From contig LNKV01000022.1 of assembly GCA_001465935.1 (NCBI GenBank), positions 124,001-188,000 on the forward strand: DNA of 64,000 bases. The letters are read 5' to 3'. Below the pieces are notes generated by a model. The model was not told the DNA's origin and made no database searches. It was given only the letters and a program-made list of their open reading frames with translations. Position numbers and translations under genes: made by a program. Source of the stretch: Clarireedia homoeocarpa (taxonomy: Eukaryota; Ascomycota; Leotiomycetes; Helotiales; Rutstroemiaceae). Positions 9,761 through 22,375 of this stretch are shown piece after piece. Positions within the stretch are counted from its first letter, which is position 1. Each line of letters opens with the position of its first letter.

Positions 9761-11207
9761 TTGAAATACATGTTCCACCAAGACTCGTGTACATCCTCTG
9801 ATCTCGGCACTTGTAGAGTTGAGAGTTTTGCTGACACAGAACTAGCTAATCCAGCCTCATGACCTCGATGGCGAGAAGGCGTTGGTGAAAGCGCGAACTA
9901 GTTCTTATGCTTTGGACGAAGGAAAGCAAGACATTGTCTAGTTGGGAAGATATCATGCAAGCCATTCCTTCCTTCCTTCCTCCCATTCCATCTCTCACAT
10001 TGGGAACCACTTCCCCCAGCATCATATATCAAACTCACCACCATCACCATCCCCATCCCCATCCCCATCTCCACACATCCGACGTCGTTACAAGGCAAGA
10101 AAGAATCAAGCAAATCAGGGTCCAGCCTGGCCGCCCGCTTAGCTAATGCACAGGGATTTACATTTCCCCCAGCGAGCACGATGATTGGTTGCTGCAAGAC
10201 TACACACACACATCCATACATAGATCTAGACTAACCTAACATAGCGCGCAAAGGTGTTTGTTGCATATCTCAACAAGTCATTTTTGTTCAACGTGCGACC
10301 CCATCAAATGAGCCACTTCTTTCTTACCTATCTATCTATATTCTTCTACAACTCAACTTAATCCATCAATAAATCAATAAATAATCTAATAACTATTCTA
10401 GAACTCAGTAAAGAAAGAGGCTCAATATTTCTATACTGGTATGTATAGATTTATTTAATTTTAATTGTCGTTGCTAGAACTACTTAATTGAGAATTGAAG
10501 TCGAATATAGATAGGTAAAAGAGAAAAATACTGTAACAGGTGAAGAAGAGAGAAAGAAGTCGAACGAACGCTCGAGTATAACTTAACTTATAACTTATTC
10601 AATTTTACCCGCAATAAGTTAATTGAACGAAAAGAAAGTGTTTGCGAATAACTTAGCGGGAAGCAGTTTAGTTTTACAATGAATGAATGGCCTTGAATGA
10701 ATAGAATATATTGATTAGCAAAGGATATTTATTATATTACCTTCGATAAGTAAGTATGTTGTGATTCAGGAAAGTAAGTAAGTACCTTAGAAAATGAGGG
10801 TATTCCCAGTCTGCACAACACTGATTGATATGACGTCAAGAATCGTCTTATCACCAGGCCAGGAGAGACACGCAAAGTATATGAAATACAATATAAAGCA
10901 TTATATTTTTTGGTATTTTATCAACGCTATGCTATGCTATGCACCAACTTTTCTTTCCGATCCATAAGAAAAATGCCCCTGGTATCCTCCCCCCCCCCCC
11001 CCCCCCAAAAAAAAAACCAACGCTATGATATGAGTATCCAATCCCCATGCTATCTGCAATTCAACAGCTCCAAAATCGTACATGTCGCAGTAAGAACTCC
11101 TGAAACTCCTTTACATATATGCCAAAGCTGCGCCAAAAGGGAAGAGGTTTTCTTCTGTTCTTTCTTTCTTTCTTCCTTCCATCAATATCCAATGCAGCCA
11201 GCAGCTT

Positions 11208-13405
11208 CTAACGCTTAAACATATAATGTCCATACATACCACCGACCTCAGCCCGAGCAACAGGAATCTTTCTCATTCCCCAGTGATTCGCTCCCCACTT
11301 CCAGTCGCGCCCTCCCGTATCTGCATGATCCGCGTTCCGGACCAGCCAGTATCGTCGACCTGCTTCTTTGACGCACCAGCCAGCGCGTTTGACGAGTGTG
11401 CTGTTCGACATCAACTTGTACACCTCGGCGTTGATTTCAAGGACTTCGAGTGGGAGGGTGTCGTTTCGTAAGACTGGACAGCTGGATCCGAATAAAGTGG
11501 AGAGATCGAGTTGGCGATATGTGAGGTCGGATACGTCAATGTAGTGGAGGGTGTGAGGGATCCATTGTAATTGTTCTTCAATGCTAGCTTCTTGGTTGGG
11601 GACGAAGAGTTGTCGAATATCATCTAAGACTAGACCATGGCCAAGTCCTAATTCCTCAAGATGTTTGGTGAGTGGCAAAAGGAGTGGAATATGCGATTTA
11701 TCCATTTCACTACCTTTGAGACTCAAGGATCGAAGAGATGCTGGAAGAACTGGTAGGAGGGCTGTAACTTCTGAGCGGTTGAACATTTCATGAGACTTGA
11801 TATCGGAGCCAAGATTGAGGTAGACCAATGTTTTCGCAGCTGGATGGTTGCTCAAGAACTCTACCACTCTTGCACCAGAGAGGTGGGAACATTTGCTCAA
11901 ATTCAAGTGAGTGAGCCTGGCGGTGTGCGGGATAGAGAAAAGGATATCGTCGGTGATGCGGGTATGTGCGACATCGAGATGAGTCAATCCTTGAAGACGT
12001 GGGAGGATAGCTTCGAAAACAGAGGAAGGAAGACTAGTGCATTCGTGGAAGCTCAGCCTGGTCATCGGCAGAACATCAGGTAGCTCGCAGGTACTGATAA
12101 CGGTGGTGATAGCATCGCGGAACGAGGCGGAAGAACATGCGCAGAAGTCCAGGCCTTGTAAATTTGGTAGTTCACACAGAAGCTTCCTGATGACGTTCGC
12201 ATCCATATCATCATCAATGTGCTCCTGGCTCAGGAACTCTCTCAAGTTTGGTGTCAAGTTTAGACATTCAAGTAGTGTTACCGGAATCAGATTCAGTGTC
12301 TCTGCACGTTGCCTTGCTGTGAGACCAACACCGGTTGGGTTGAAGTGTGAGAAGTCCAGGCGCCGTACAATCGTACCCAGGGCATTATATTCTCTAATGT
12401 GACTGAGGAACTTGCGGAACACGCGGGAGTGAGGAATTGTAATCTTCTTGTAGAGAGTGCCGAGAGTAGCTGAATGCATAGTGCGTGAAGTAAGAAGTAG
12501 AGACATCAAATCAACGTTTCGCGGAGTGATTCCACCAGGAGGGATATCGGTAACGAGCTGATCGATGATGGAGCCTAATTTAGTTAGCACAACCCCGTGC
12601 AAAAATGTAGACAATACGCTAGACCTCAAGCCCCCTGGCAGTCCGTATGACCTTCCATGAATTGTAGCTAGTGTTCTTTGTTTTCCAACGCCTCATGAGA
12701 AACTAAAGTCATGTGACCACTTCATTCACTAGAATCCGAAGGATCGATATTCCGGAGCCGGTCCTGCCGAAGTATATTGGTGGCGAAAGATAAGGCTTCA
12801 ATGGTCCAGGTGGGAAGATACTTCATAAATGGAAATAGCTTACCAAGTAATTCCGTGGGCAGAGTCTCGATGGGAGATTTTCCAGGTACAGGTGCATCGT
12901 CCTTAATTGGGGCCTTGTCCGTCGAATGCTGTGATTGAAGACCAACCTTGGATTCCTCCCTGCTATCCCATCCCCAGCCCATTCCGAGGCTCTTCAGATC
13001 ACCGTAGCTCTTGCTCGCAATCTTGCCACGTACAGCAATCTGCTTCCATCCTCGGAATCCCTCGCAAGGGCAAACAAAACCATGGAGTGCGCTGTGAGGA
13101 TTTGTCAATGGCCACATTCTCTGGTGGTCGACAACATCGGTTTCCGTGGGAGTCAAAGAGCCTCCACTGTCGCCTTCATCAATGGCGGTCTCATTACCAC
13201 CAGCCTCATACCTCAGATAAGAACTGATCTTGGTATCGGTGAAGGATTGTACGATTCCAGCCGTGTTTTCCTTCACACTAGAAAAACTGGTACGATCCAC
13301 ACGATCAGATTTGGGTGGCGTAATTGAAAGTTTGCGAGAAGTCAAAGCAGGAGCTGATTTCAATGGCCTCGAGGGCAACAGGATATTTGTGTTTGCTACG
13401 GCCAT
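11208..13405 (-). CDS. F-box protein with leucine-rich repeats
   Basis: Two exons, 13405-12844 and 12574-11208, give 642 residues. The 269-nt intron has donor ggtaagc and acceptor attag with gctaac upstream. Joining the exons recreates an F-box start, IETLPTELLGSIIDQLV, which neither open frame shows alone. The N-terminal 175 residues are Ser/Thr-rich and probably disordered. After the F-box, LRR/RNI-type segments follow (LTHLDVAHTRITDDIL, LTHLNLSKCSHLSG, LRSLSLKGSEM). F-box proteins recruit substrates to the SCF (Skp1-cullin) ubiquitin ligase, with LRRs binding the substrate. The target cannot be inferred. The start at 12629 inside the intron would drop the first half of the F-box and is rejected. 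The long intron is unusual for this window, and an extra small exon inside it cannot be ruled out. Confidence 0.82.
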
Positions 13406-16209
13406 ATTGAAGTGTTTTATCGTTTTTGGTTGTGACCCCCCAGTAAAGCAAAGCGAATGCGGAAAGGAGGGTGACTTTTATATCCAGTCCCCGTTGGATG
13501 GTCAAGTGCTCGAGACCAAGGACTGAAAGGACGAATAGACGGTGAGGATTTTGAAGGATTCCAATGGTGTTATGAATGGAGAAGAGTAGAAATTTTTAGA
13601 AAAAGTGATGTGGTCGCACTCGCACTGAACGGAGGTTGATCAAAGAACTTGCAGATGTTGGATGGGTTGAAAAGAGGTTCGGGAGGAAATTCTCTTAGTC
13701 ACCGATTTCGTAAGAAAATTCCAAAGCACAAGTTTTTAATATGCAGGGAAGGAGGAGATATTCTTTTTAATGTGTGACAAAGGATGAAATTATTAGATAA
13801 AAGAAAAGAATAGGAAGTGATCAAATGGGAAGATTGTTGAGTATTTTTGAATAGAAATACTTTCGTAGGCTGCCCGATATAGTTCATAGTTTGCCGGGAG
13901 TAGTCTTCTGTTGTGGGTAGACAGACGGCTGGTTTAGTCTATACGGCTCTTGCCCATACGAATAGGGAAAATAGTACAGCAGAAGAGATGGAAAAAGGCG
14001 CAAAGATGTTTCAAATATTTCTCCAGACGTCCAGTGCGTACTAATCAAATCACTACTTGCAGTCAGTCTTACCAGCCAACAGCTCTGCGCCCCAAACATG
14101 CCCGGGTGATTTGCCCCTGAGTCATTGAGTAATCAGTGAAGAATGATCGAGGTTGGATGAGCCAGTACGAGCCATGTAATTCTTGATATGCGCGATGCGA
14201 AGAATTTCATTCATTGTTCGAGAAAGTCGATAGTCGCGATCTGCGCAGGCTAACGGTTATAAAAAGGAAAAAAGCTTTCCAACGCTACAACACAAAACCT
14301 CCTTTCGGGCTAGCCGCGTGAGTTGGAGCCAATCCGACAGGGCGCTAGAAGCTTGTCTTTGTCAACGAAACCTCGAGCGAACAAGACTCGTGACGAAACA
14401 TGGCATCGAGAAAGCCATCGATGTACCTCTTTCACGATGCAAGACAGCCGCCTCAGACAAACCACGCTCTCTCCTCTTGTTCTTGCTCTTGCTCACTTGA
14501 AGGTACATCTGGGGCAGCGGAGAAGCTCGAATCAGACGACTTGGCAAAGATGCAAAACATTCAACTATTACGTGTTATGTATTGGAAGCCCCTCTGCTTC
14601 AGTACGAGAGTCATGCTCCCAGTAGACCAAGCAGAGGATTCCTATCAAGTAATGAAATGAAGGTATTCGATGGGATGAAAAGTAGCGAGTCCTTTTACTA
14701 TGCCTTTCCTTCTACTCTAGGAAAGACCCTGATGATTATCATTTCATGCTAAGTGAACCAACCTGCCTCCAACTCCACACAGGAGTCAAGTGGCAGGGAA
14801 GGAGGCCTGACGCATTTTTGAAGCCTTCTTGCGCCAGCTTCACTCAACCCCATACACGGGTTAAGTGGCCGGGAAAGAAGTCTGACGCATTTTCGGAGCC
14901 TTCTTGCGCAAAAATGGGTACAGTAAACATAACGTTATGCCACTCATGCAGCGAATCATCACCATGCATGCACACAGCGCCTCCGTACAACGATGGTGTG
15001 CGGGGATGGACAGGCGAAATGCACGCCGAAGTCGGTGGGTGGTGGTACGAAGTAGTGTGTCCTGTAGTGTATCGCTTACATTCGGTTACCTCAGGGTGGA
15101 CGTCTCGAAGAAGACAGACATAACCCAACAGCCCGGTGCCGACGGACAGAGCTGTTTGTTTGCTACTATGCTGTCTGTACCTACCGTAACTTACCTCGTA
15201 CTGTACTGTCTGCTCCTTCTGCTCCGTCTACTCCGTATTCTCAGACAGTCCCGGTCCCCCCGGCCCCAGTCGCATGTCCTCCCCGACCTCGAGTTCCTCT
15301 CTCTTCTCTCACCCAACTCACTCCACCCGTCTAACGTGCGGAGACACCGCGTGTGCGTATTACGAGGTCGTTAGGAGTCGGTGAGCCTCAATCTAGGAAC
15401 AGGATAGGCTGAGTGCCAAGTGAAAGTATGGGGTAATAGTTTCCTTCAGTCTGCATGCATGGGGGATTTGCTTCCCCCTCCACATTTTCTGGGCGCAAAT
15501 CAAGAAAGAGAAAGGGGTGGTGGTGGTGCTTTGTTCGCTCGCTCCTTGTACAAAGTACTGTACAGTACCAGTGTATCCTTACTGTACTTCTGAGAGGGGA
15601 GATCGACGCCACCCACCGGGGCACTCTGATAATACCTCTCTTATTGTTTTACATGCAGACGCGGATAGTTCAGGCCCTTCACGTGGATTACAAAAGTCCA
15701 TTTCATTCTCAGCTCATCCATTCTCGTCGCGCTAAGCCTAAAGGTGTTCGTTCATTCAAGTCATTGTTACTGTAGAACAAGCACCCGGCACCGTTGCATC
15801 GCCGAAGAAAGCTTACTTTTACTTTTGCAGAAAGCTTACTTTTCTTTTGCCTGACAACAAGAAAACAACTCAAGTCTCACCAGTGAAATAAGCTTTGCAC
15901 AACAAAAAAGTCAAGTGAACTTGCATTGCAAATCCGTAGAAATCAGATCCACTCTCACTTTATCTTCAAATACACTACTTTCCTTTTTTTACCATTCACA
16001 AATCTCAAAACGATCCAACCAACGCCCTTGCTATCCGTCCCATATTCATAATATATCCAGGAGCTTGTTTGTGCACTGCATAAGGCACAAGCTACCAGAA
16101 GGGAAGATATTAAAAGCTGCCACCTTAGGTATCAAAAACAGTGCCGAAAAACTCCATGCTGTTCCTCCTGTTGTAGCTGGCTGATTCCTGCCCATTCCCA
16201 TTTTCATAT
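13406..16209. other. Intergenic region, no supported gene
   Basis: This contains the promoter of the F-box gene and the 3' flank of the ING gene. The many short open frames here (for example 14318-14660, 14746-15374, 15455-15775) show no domain or splice pattern. The one structural feature is an imperfect direct repeat at 14780-14912. A pyrimidine-rich stretch with repeated actgt motifs lies at 15150-15560. Confidence 0.5.
14780..14912. repeat. Imperfect direct repeat, about 78-bp spacing
   Basis: Copy 1 (14780-14835; gtcaagtggcagggaaggag, then cctgacgcatttt and gccttcttgcgc) and copy 2 (14858-14912; gttaagtggccgggaaagaa, then tctgacgcatttt and gccttcttgcgc) are clearly related. Many of the differences are G/A or C/T changes. 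Open reading through both copies is probably coincidental. Confidence 0.6.
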
Positions 16210-18421
16210 CTACCGACCATTGTTGAAGCGTTTCGGTTTCATTCTTTCTTTGCATTCGTCACAGTACCATTTTGCTATATCATGTCAGTTTTCTTGATTT
16301 TTAAAATGATTGAGACAAAGGTCAACCCACCATTACCCTTTGGAGCGACCCGCAGGCCAACACATTCGAGATGAAACCATTCTTTCTTGCAGCCGGAATG
16401 ATCGCATGCAACCATTTCGCCATAGCTGACCCCGTTACAATAGCAGTAGGTAGGTTCATCCGGGCCAGGTTCAGGATCCTCTTCATCATCTTGCGCACTA
16501 CCCGTTGCATCTTCCATTTCTGAGTTTTTCTGTGCGATAAGTTGGGCAGCTGCACCAGCCCCTTTCTTATGGCTTCTCTTGACTGTTGAGGGCGCATCAG
16601 CAAAACTGCGGGATGATCTTGATCGAACAGGCTCAACAAAAGTTGGCATTGCTGGAGTTGACGGTTTGCTTGCCCTCCCACTTTTAGTAGTTGTTATCGT
16701 GGTTGTCTTGATTGATTGTAAAGCATCTCCATTTGATTCACTAGTCTCCTCTCTCTTCAACGGCTCTTTGGTAGTTCCTACAACGATGCCACCCATCACA
16801 TCTGGGTTTTGAGCCTCTGCATCCTCAAGCATATGTTCGCCTTTTGTGTTTGTGGTACTTTCTTTCATTGTCGCTTTGATTTCTGGGATACTCTTTGCCG
16901 TTAGAGCGGCAACAGGTGCAAGATCAGGTGTGCCAGGCGTATTGCCGTTTGGCTTATTAGATGCTGAAGATGGCCGTCGTGCCGTGTCGGCGAGCGATTG
17001 TATTGAATTCTGTCTAGCTCTGACAGAAGCTGGTCTGGTAGCAATTCCTGGCGCAGGAGAACCGCGACCCGGTGGTTTAATAATATCGGGAAATGTACTT
17101 CGTATTGGAGAGGATGCTAATGATGGGGACATCGCTGTCGAGGTCACTGTGTTATTCCTATGAAACCCTGGTTAGTAACAGAATTAGACTGATCAAAATT
17201 ATCAACGTACCTTTTTCTTGATTGTCCATTGGGTGCAGCTCTTGGTCGCTTCTTTGGCACTTCAGGCGCCGGAGTACCTCTTGGGCTTCCTGCCTTAGTC
17301 TTCGCAGCTGTCCCGTTGCTGCCAAATACCCCGCTTAAAGCCCGTTCCATTGGAGCCCCAGCAGGCGGAACTTTCTCAACCTTCCTTCTTTTGGAGGGAG
17401 GATTCACAGTTGTTCCAGCGCCATTTGTAATTCCTAGACCTACGCCAACAGAAGACTCCGCGGCCGCAGCTTTTCGAACTTTGCTGTTACCGTGGGGCTT
17501 TTTATTCGAGTCGACTTTTCTGCCATCGTGAGTATCGTCGAAATCCGAATCCACGTGTTGTTGTGTTTTCCCTTTCTTTGCAAGCATAGCTTGCTTCCTC
17601 GCATCGCTTCTGGCAGCGGCCTCTTCTGCGAGCTGCTGTGCTGCGGCCGAGAGATTATTAACCGACGCTACATCTCTTCTAGAATTTCCACCGGCCGCTG
17701 TCTTAGGTGCACGATTTTCTGGATACGCCCAATGTGTAAGACTACCGTATCGTGCCTCTTCGCTCACTTCGTTCTCGATGTGGGGGAAAATATGATCCAG
17801 ACGCGAAAGTTGTTTGTTGAGTGCTTCGCCAGCTGTAGAAATGACGTGGTTCTTTTCGTCGAGTGAAACTAACATGTTCTGCATCGTCATAGCGCATGCT
17901 TGAAAGTGTCGTCGTCGGGGCATGTTGGGTGCATGATAGACGGCGTAAGCTGGATTGACTGGTACGAAGGGGTCCATGTCCAACAGAGGCGAAGCCGGAC
18001 CACCATTACCATTTGTTGTGCCATTGACATTGTTCTGGGGAGCGGCAGGGGCAGATCTGGGATCGGCAGGATAATTGAGCGTCGTCGACGGAGGTGGGGT
18101 GTTGAGCGCGACATCAATGAGTCTGGCCAGCTCTTCTTCAGGGCCGAAGATTTTCGCATCTACTTCTTTGAGTAATGTAAAGTGTCGCACGAGTTCTTTC
18201 GGCAAGGCAGAGATGGCATCTGCGAACTGGGTTATCGCAGGGAATATTTCAATCGGTTGTTCGGCATTTGGCAATGCATCAACACCGCCGATAGAACCTC
18301 TGGGACCCAGAGGACGAGCGTTCGACAGAGAGGTTCTCGGTGGATTATTTCGTGTTTGGCGCAAAGGCTGAGCTCTGCGGCTTGAGGACGGGTCGGAAGG
18401 AGGAGGTTTTGCTGTTTTCAT
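16210..18421 (-). CDS. ING-family PHD-finger chromatin protein (Pho23-like)
   Basis: Three exons, 18421-17211, 17157-16337 and 16274-16210, give 698 residues. The introns are 53 nt (donor gtacgt, acceptor catag) and 62 nt (donor gtaatg, acceptor atatag). The N-terminal ING helix region includes ALPKELVRHFTLLKEVDAK (about 73-91). A long Ser/Ala/Lys-rich linker follows. The C-terminal PHD finger is completed only after splicing: CYCNGVSYGEMVACD, then CKKEWFHLECVGL and KWYCDECKERM. This has the C4HC3 zinc ligands and the ING signature. Such proteins read trimethylated H3K4 and recruit histone deacetylase (Pho23 in Rpd3L) or acetyltransferase (Yng1/Yng2) complexes in the nucleus. Its size and long linker suggest the Pho23 branch, but this is inference. 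The last exon ends MKPKRFNNGR. Confidence 0.88.
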
Positions 18422-19055
18422 CGTGAGTGCGGAGGTGGTTTTTAATTACAAGGAGTCGGGTTATGAGGAGAAAGCTGTGCGACACGCGCAAAAGAAGTTT
18501 GAAGAGTTCGTGGATGTAAATTCTAACTCTTGAAATCCATTGAGATTTGACACCGGTCTCTAGGGAAATTTCTTGAAACTCCGAATTTATTCAGATGTGT
18601 GCTGGCTTGGTAATTGTCGAAGAGCTGCTCAAGAGGTGGGTGACTTAAAATGCGCCATTCAAAATGCCGGGAGTAGGACTATGGTCGCTCGGTATATAAT
18701 TTTTCCGACCGAAACTAACTTGATGTAATGACTTGGACCGAGATATATTTTTAGTGGACGGAGTACAGACAAGCCTCTTTTTGAATATCGTCCGGGGTGC
18801 GCAGATCATGCGCGAATATATGGTCACAACATTCATAACATTCACAATCATCCCTATGCTACCGTCTGAAAACCTCTATATCTATTGGATATCTATTTTC
18901 TATTCATTTTTCAAGGGACTTCTGCTACACATTCATGATGCTAGTATCTCCATTCACTGCTATGCTGTAGCCAAACACCTTCTAAAAAGCAAGTATGCTT
19001 AAATCCCAAAGCCTTCGCCCAATGCTCTTCTCAAACTCCGAAAAACGCTTGATTT
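18422..19055. other. Intergenic region, no supported gene
   Basis: Promoter of the ING gene and 3' flank of the cis-prenyltransferase gene. The small open frames on both strands (18645-19002) overlap one another and look like chance. Confidence 0.5.
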
Positions 19056-20219
19056 CTAACGCACCTTTGATTTGACCGTTCTCGCTCCATTAGACAAAGC
19101 TCTCTCTTCCACATGTTTCTGCTTCCATTGCCATTCAACTAACACAGGTAAGAACTGCCAAAGGTCGAACTCGGGCCATAAGCAGTCTAAGAACACAATC
19201 TCTGTGTCTTCATGGCATTGCCATAACATGAAGTCGCTCAATCGATTGACCCCACTAGTTCGAATCAAAAGATCGAGCGGTGGGTCTCCGGCAGTGAATA
19301 GATTTTCTTCGATTGTCTCCGTGGTTATGGTTTCTGGGTCTGGGAACACTGAAATGTCCTGGCTTTGCGTCGGTGGTGACTCGGGGTTGAGTGTAGTGGA
19401 GGAGGACACAGATTCGTCTGCTTCGGATATCGTCGATGGGGTGGGGGAACTTGAGCGTAGGTGTGTGTTTGGTGCCGAATCAGTATTCCTCGACATGATC
19501 TTTTGTGAAATTCGCGTTTGGGAGAAAGGTCGCTGGTGAGTATGTATCGGCTTTGAGTATTCCTCGACGGTGGTCTTGATAGCAGTTGTGATTTCGTCTC
19601 GAGACGTATAAGGAAAGCAAATATTGAGAGCGCAGCTGGTCAAAGTAAGCATATTTGGTTCTTGGAAATGGGCAGTTCACTCACTCTCCGTTGTTCTTCG
19701 TCATCTCGACTGTTCTATCAATAGCTTCCAGCACATCATCCTTCACCAGATTTCTCTGCCCAAGAATCCGCACACTGGCACCATACCTGTCCAGCAAGTC
19801 CCCATGCTGTGATAATTGCAACAGCTTAACCTTAGCCATCTCCATAAGCGCATCGACCTCGTATTTCGACCTCTTGAAATTCTCTATGCTAAATGCATAA
19901 ACCGTAACTACCTTCACTCCTGCCTTGTAGCAAACCTCCAAGATCTGCCAGAAATGTCAGCGCATGCATAACAAACCACATCCGAAGTACCACAAACCCT
20001 TGTTAATGCCTCAAATCCCAAATTATGTCCCTCCACTGTTTCTATCTTGTGGCTCCTGGCAAATCTTCGGTTTCCATCCATCACGAACGCGACATGTTGA
20101 GGTATAGGACCTTGCTGTAATGCGCCAATAAGTAATCCTCGCAATTTCTCAATACTCCATTCGACTGGCGGCGACGACAGCATCCATTTTCGGAGCTGAG
20201 AGACGTGTCTAGAGGACAT
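19056..20219 (-). CDS. rer2: Dehydrodolichyl diphosphate synthase subunit (cis-prenyltransferase)
   Basis: Three exons, 20219-19998, 19944-19685 and 19635-19056, give 353 residues; introns are 53 and 49 nt. The first donor is gtttgt, chosen because it yields the family-typical ALTRILEVCYKAGVK. Signature motifs are HVAFVMDGNRRFAR (Asp48 binds Mg-diphosphate), VTVYAFSIENFKRS, ICFPYTSRDEIT and LLIRTSGVNRLSDFMLWQ. The enzyme elongates farnesyl diphosphate with isopentenyl units to the dolichol backbone at the ER, which is needed for N-glycosylation and GPI anchors. Between TSRDEIT and the RTSG motif there is a Ser/Pro/Thr-rich insertion of about 70 residues compared with yeast Rer2. It shares a 454-bp divergent promoter with the Dsc2-like gene. 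Confidence 0.92.
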
Positions 20220-20673
20220 GCGAGCGAGATAGCTGAATCGAAGACTGAAATTGGAAGTTAGGCCTCGTTGTTGGTGAGAGTATTCTCTTCACTATGAGTG
20301 ATCGCCAGATTCGACTGCTTGAAAAAGACCTACAAGCAAAATGTTGTTCAGATCGTACTTACTCAATATTGAAAGTACAATAAATGCAACAAAAAGTTGA
20401 GTTGCCGCAGAACTGCGGCAGCACATGCAATTTACAGTACTTGCGCCGTTTTAAACCAGCAAGGTAATCTTACCTTCCGTACAAGCCTCGCGGGATTTGC
20501 ATCAGGCCACGTCCACATCCGCATCGTCCTTTCCCGATCGTCATTGAAAAGGCTGTTCAACTCACACCTGCGTCGCATCAATTCAGTTCAATTCTAGACT
20601 CCTCCTCCGCCAATTGCTATCGCCAATGGTCACAATCCGCTCTCATTGTGAATAGTCCTCTACCGCAGCAAAA
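20220..20673. promoter_or_regulatory. Shared divergent promoter (rer2 / dsc2-like)
   Basis: The two genes start 454 bp apart and point away from each other, both encoding ER/Golgi membrane-pathway proteins. No TATA box is evident. Whether they are co-regulated cannot be read from the sequence. Confidence 0.45.
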
Positions 20674-21563
20674 ATGATATCCACAGGTTTCGCCGACGTC
20701 CCCGTAACCCGCAGCCTTGTCTACACGATCATCTTCACATCCATCCTTGTGAGCATTGCAGATAGTAAACACTTCTTTTATATCCAGCTCGATCCACATT
20801 TACTGCGCTACCGCCAATTATGGCGCATGTGCGTTTATCAGCTATGTTATACGAATTCGACGGAAGTGTTCTTTGGCGCTATGACTTGGTATAATATGAG
20901 GGTTGTAGAGAGGCTTTGGGGGAGTAGGAGGTTTGCTGTGAGTTTTTACTTCTTCATTTTCTCCTTCTTCCCCGATATGTTACTAACATGAAGGGATCAT
21001 AGTCGTTCTTGTTACTGTGCTTCGCATTCACATCCCTCGCAACACCAATCCTCCTCCTCATCCTGCGCCCGCTCTCCCTCTATACAATCAACTACCTCCC
21101 CGCAGGGCCCACCTCCCTCATCTTTGCCGTCCTCGCGCAATACCATGCCATTATCCCACACCAATACAAATACAAAGTCGCCGCGACATCTAACCCGTCC
21201 ATGACGGAAGAGAACTTCGTCGGTGTTACTTTTTCCGATAAGTCGTACATCTACCTCCCAGCAGTCCAGTTATGTCTCTCGCAGTTTCCTGGATCGCTGA
21301 TTTCAGCGGTGGTTGGTTGGGTGGTGGGATATTTGTGGAGGAACGATGTTTTGCCGACGGTGGTTACGAGGTGGAGGCTGCCGGGATGGATGGTGGGTGT
21401 GAGGGGGAGGAAGAGAGGGGAGGGCTTTGAGGGGATGAGGAGGAGATTGGAAGGAGAGAATTCGAGTGCGGTGGGGACGGGGGTGGAGGGACAGGCTGAG
21501 GGGGAAGGTGGAAGGAGAAGGACGTTGGCGAGACAGTTTTTAGATCAATTTAGTGGCCCCTAG
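20674..21563 (+). CDS. dsc2: Rhomboid-like pseudoprotease of the Dsc E3 ligase complex (Dsc2/UBAC2-like)
   Basis: Two exons, 20674-20937 and 21003-21563, give 274 residues. The 65-nt intron has donor gtgagt, branch tactaac and acceptor catag. Several hydrophobic segments are visible (about 12-32, 88-110, 118-145 and 185-205). The sequence after the first, LDPHLLRYRQLWRM, fits the conserved loop of derlin/Dsc2 proteins. No serine-histidine rhomboid dyad is apparent, as expected for a pseudoprotease. Dsc2 helps the Golgi Dsc ubiquitin ligase select membrane substrates, including the SREBP precursor in fission yeast and aspergilli. The usual C-terminal UBA domain is not obvious; the tail is Gly/Arg-rich and ends LARQFLDQFSGP. 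A derlin is the main alternative. Confidence 0.7.
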
Positions 21564-22375
21564 GGGATGTGTATAAGTACTTTCAGTTTTGTTACTGGTT
21601 TGTGTTGAAGCGCTGGTCGACTGATGCGCCGGACCTTTTGAAACTCGTGTCAAGATGAACTATTGAACACCAAATGGATTGCTTGCCGGTGTTGCAGAGG
21701 CAAGCCGGGACATCCAAGAGCTTCTAAGAGGCCCTCGCCAGTATGGTAGGCAGTTCCTCCGTTAAATATCCCATTCCTCGAATCCACTTCTCATTCCTTC
21801 TCTGCCATCGCCCCTCTATCTCTTTCCCTTAGTTTACCTCACACAATAAGCACAAGCTCTATTCTCACAGGTTCATCATAACAAGCATATACAAGAACTA
21901 AATAGTATATATTTTCCCTGTAAGATCAAGAACCAAGACGCCCATCAATGCAAAATCCAATCGCTCAACGACTGGACCACTAATACTATATACATCTATG
22001 TATATATGCGCTTGCCTATGTAGCCGCTCACACCCACCCGCTAAATAATGCATCATCATCCATCCATCCATCAAACCATTATCTTGACCAGAAAAAAGCA
22101 ACCACAAAAATTATCAAATATCCCTAAATCTCCTCCCAAACATCAAAATTACTACGCAGCATCTCCATGCGTTCCAAGCTTTGCGTGGCCTTCTCTATAT
22201 TCCAATTCGTCTCACACGGTACCGTCTTCCAAAAGCTGTTCGTCGATTGTGTGCTTGAGGGTAGCCAATGAGTTGTAAACCAAGCAGTCACGAGTCAAGG
22301 TATTACCAGGGGTTCCCGTGATCTCTCAATCCAAAGGTCTTGCAGCGCATCCAAAGAAGAGCATGCCCATCAAAA
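21564..22375. other. Intergenic region between convergent genes
   Basis: 3' flanks of the Dsc2-like gene and the Uds1-domain gene. It is AT-rich, with tatata motifs at about 21900-22010. The open frames here are short and overlapping and have no recognised domain. Confidence 0.5.

Larger units (their letters stand above)
9280..11207. other. Intergenic region with small tandem repeats
   Basis: No gene is supported. It contains the catalase promoter (9280-9400), two short tandem repeats (9591-9690 and 9705-9760) and a ccatcaccatccccatcccc-type microsatellite near 10038-10070. Near 10989-11016 a run of 18 C is followed by 10 A. The rest is AT-rich with short repetitive motifs (ttaattgaa, agtaagtaagta) and would be leader or trailer sequence of the neighbours. 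Confidence 0.55.

Noticed and set aside
10981..11020. Poly-C/poly-A run as a functional signal
   Set aside because: A homopolymer junction of 18 C and 10 A is most likely replication slippage or a sequencing-length uncertainty.
12580..12629. Start at 12629 for a shorter LRR protein
   Set aside because: It would encode intron sequence and lose the first half of the F-box; splicing restores the canonical motif.
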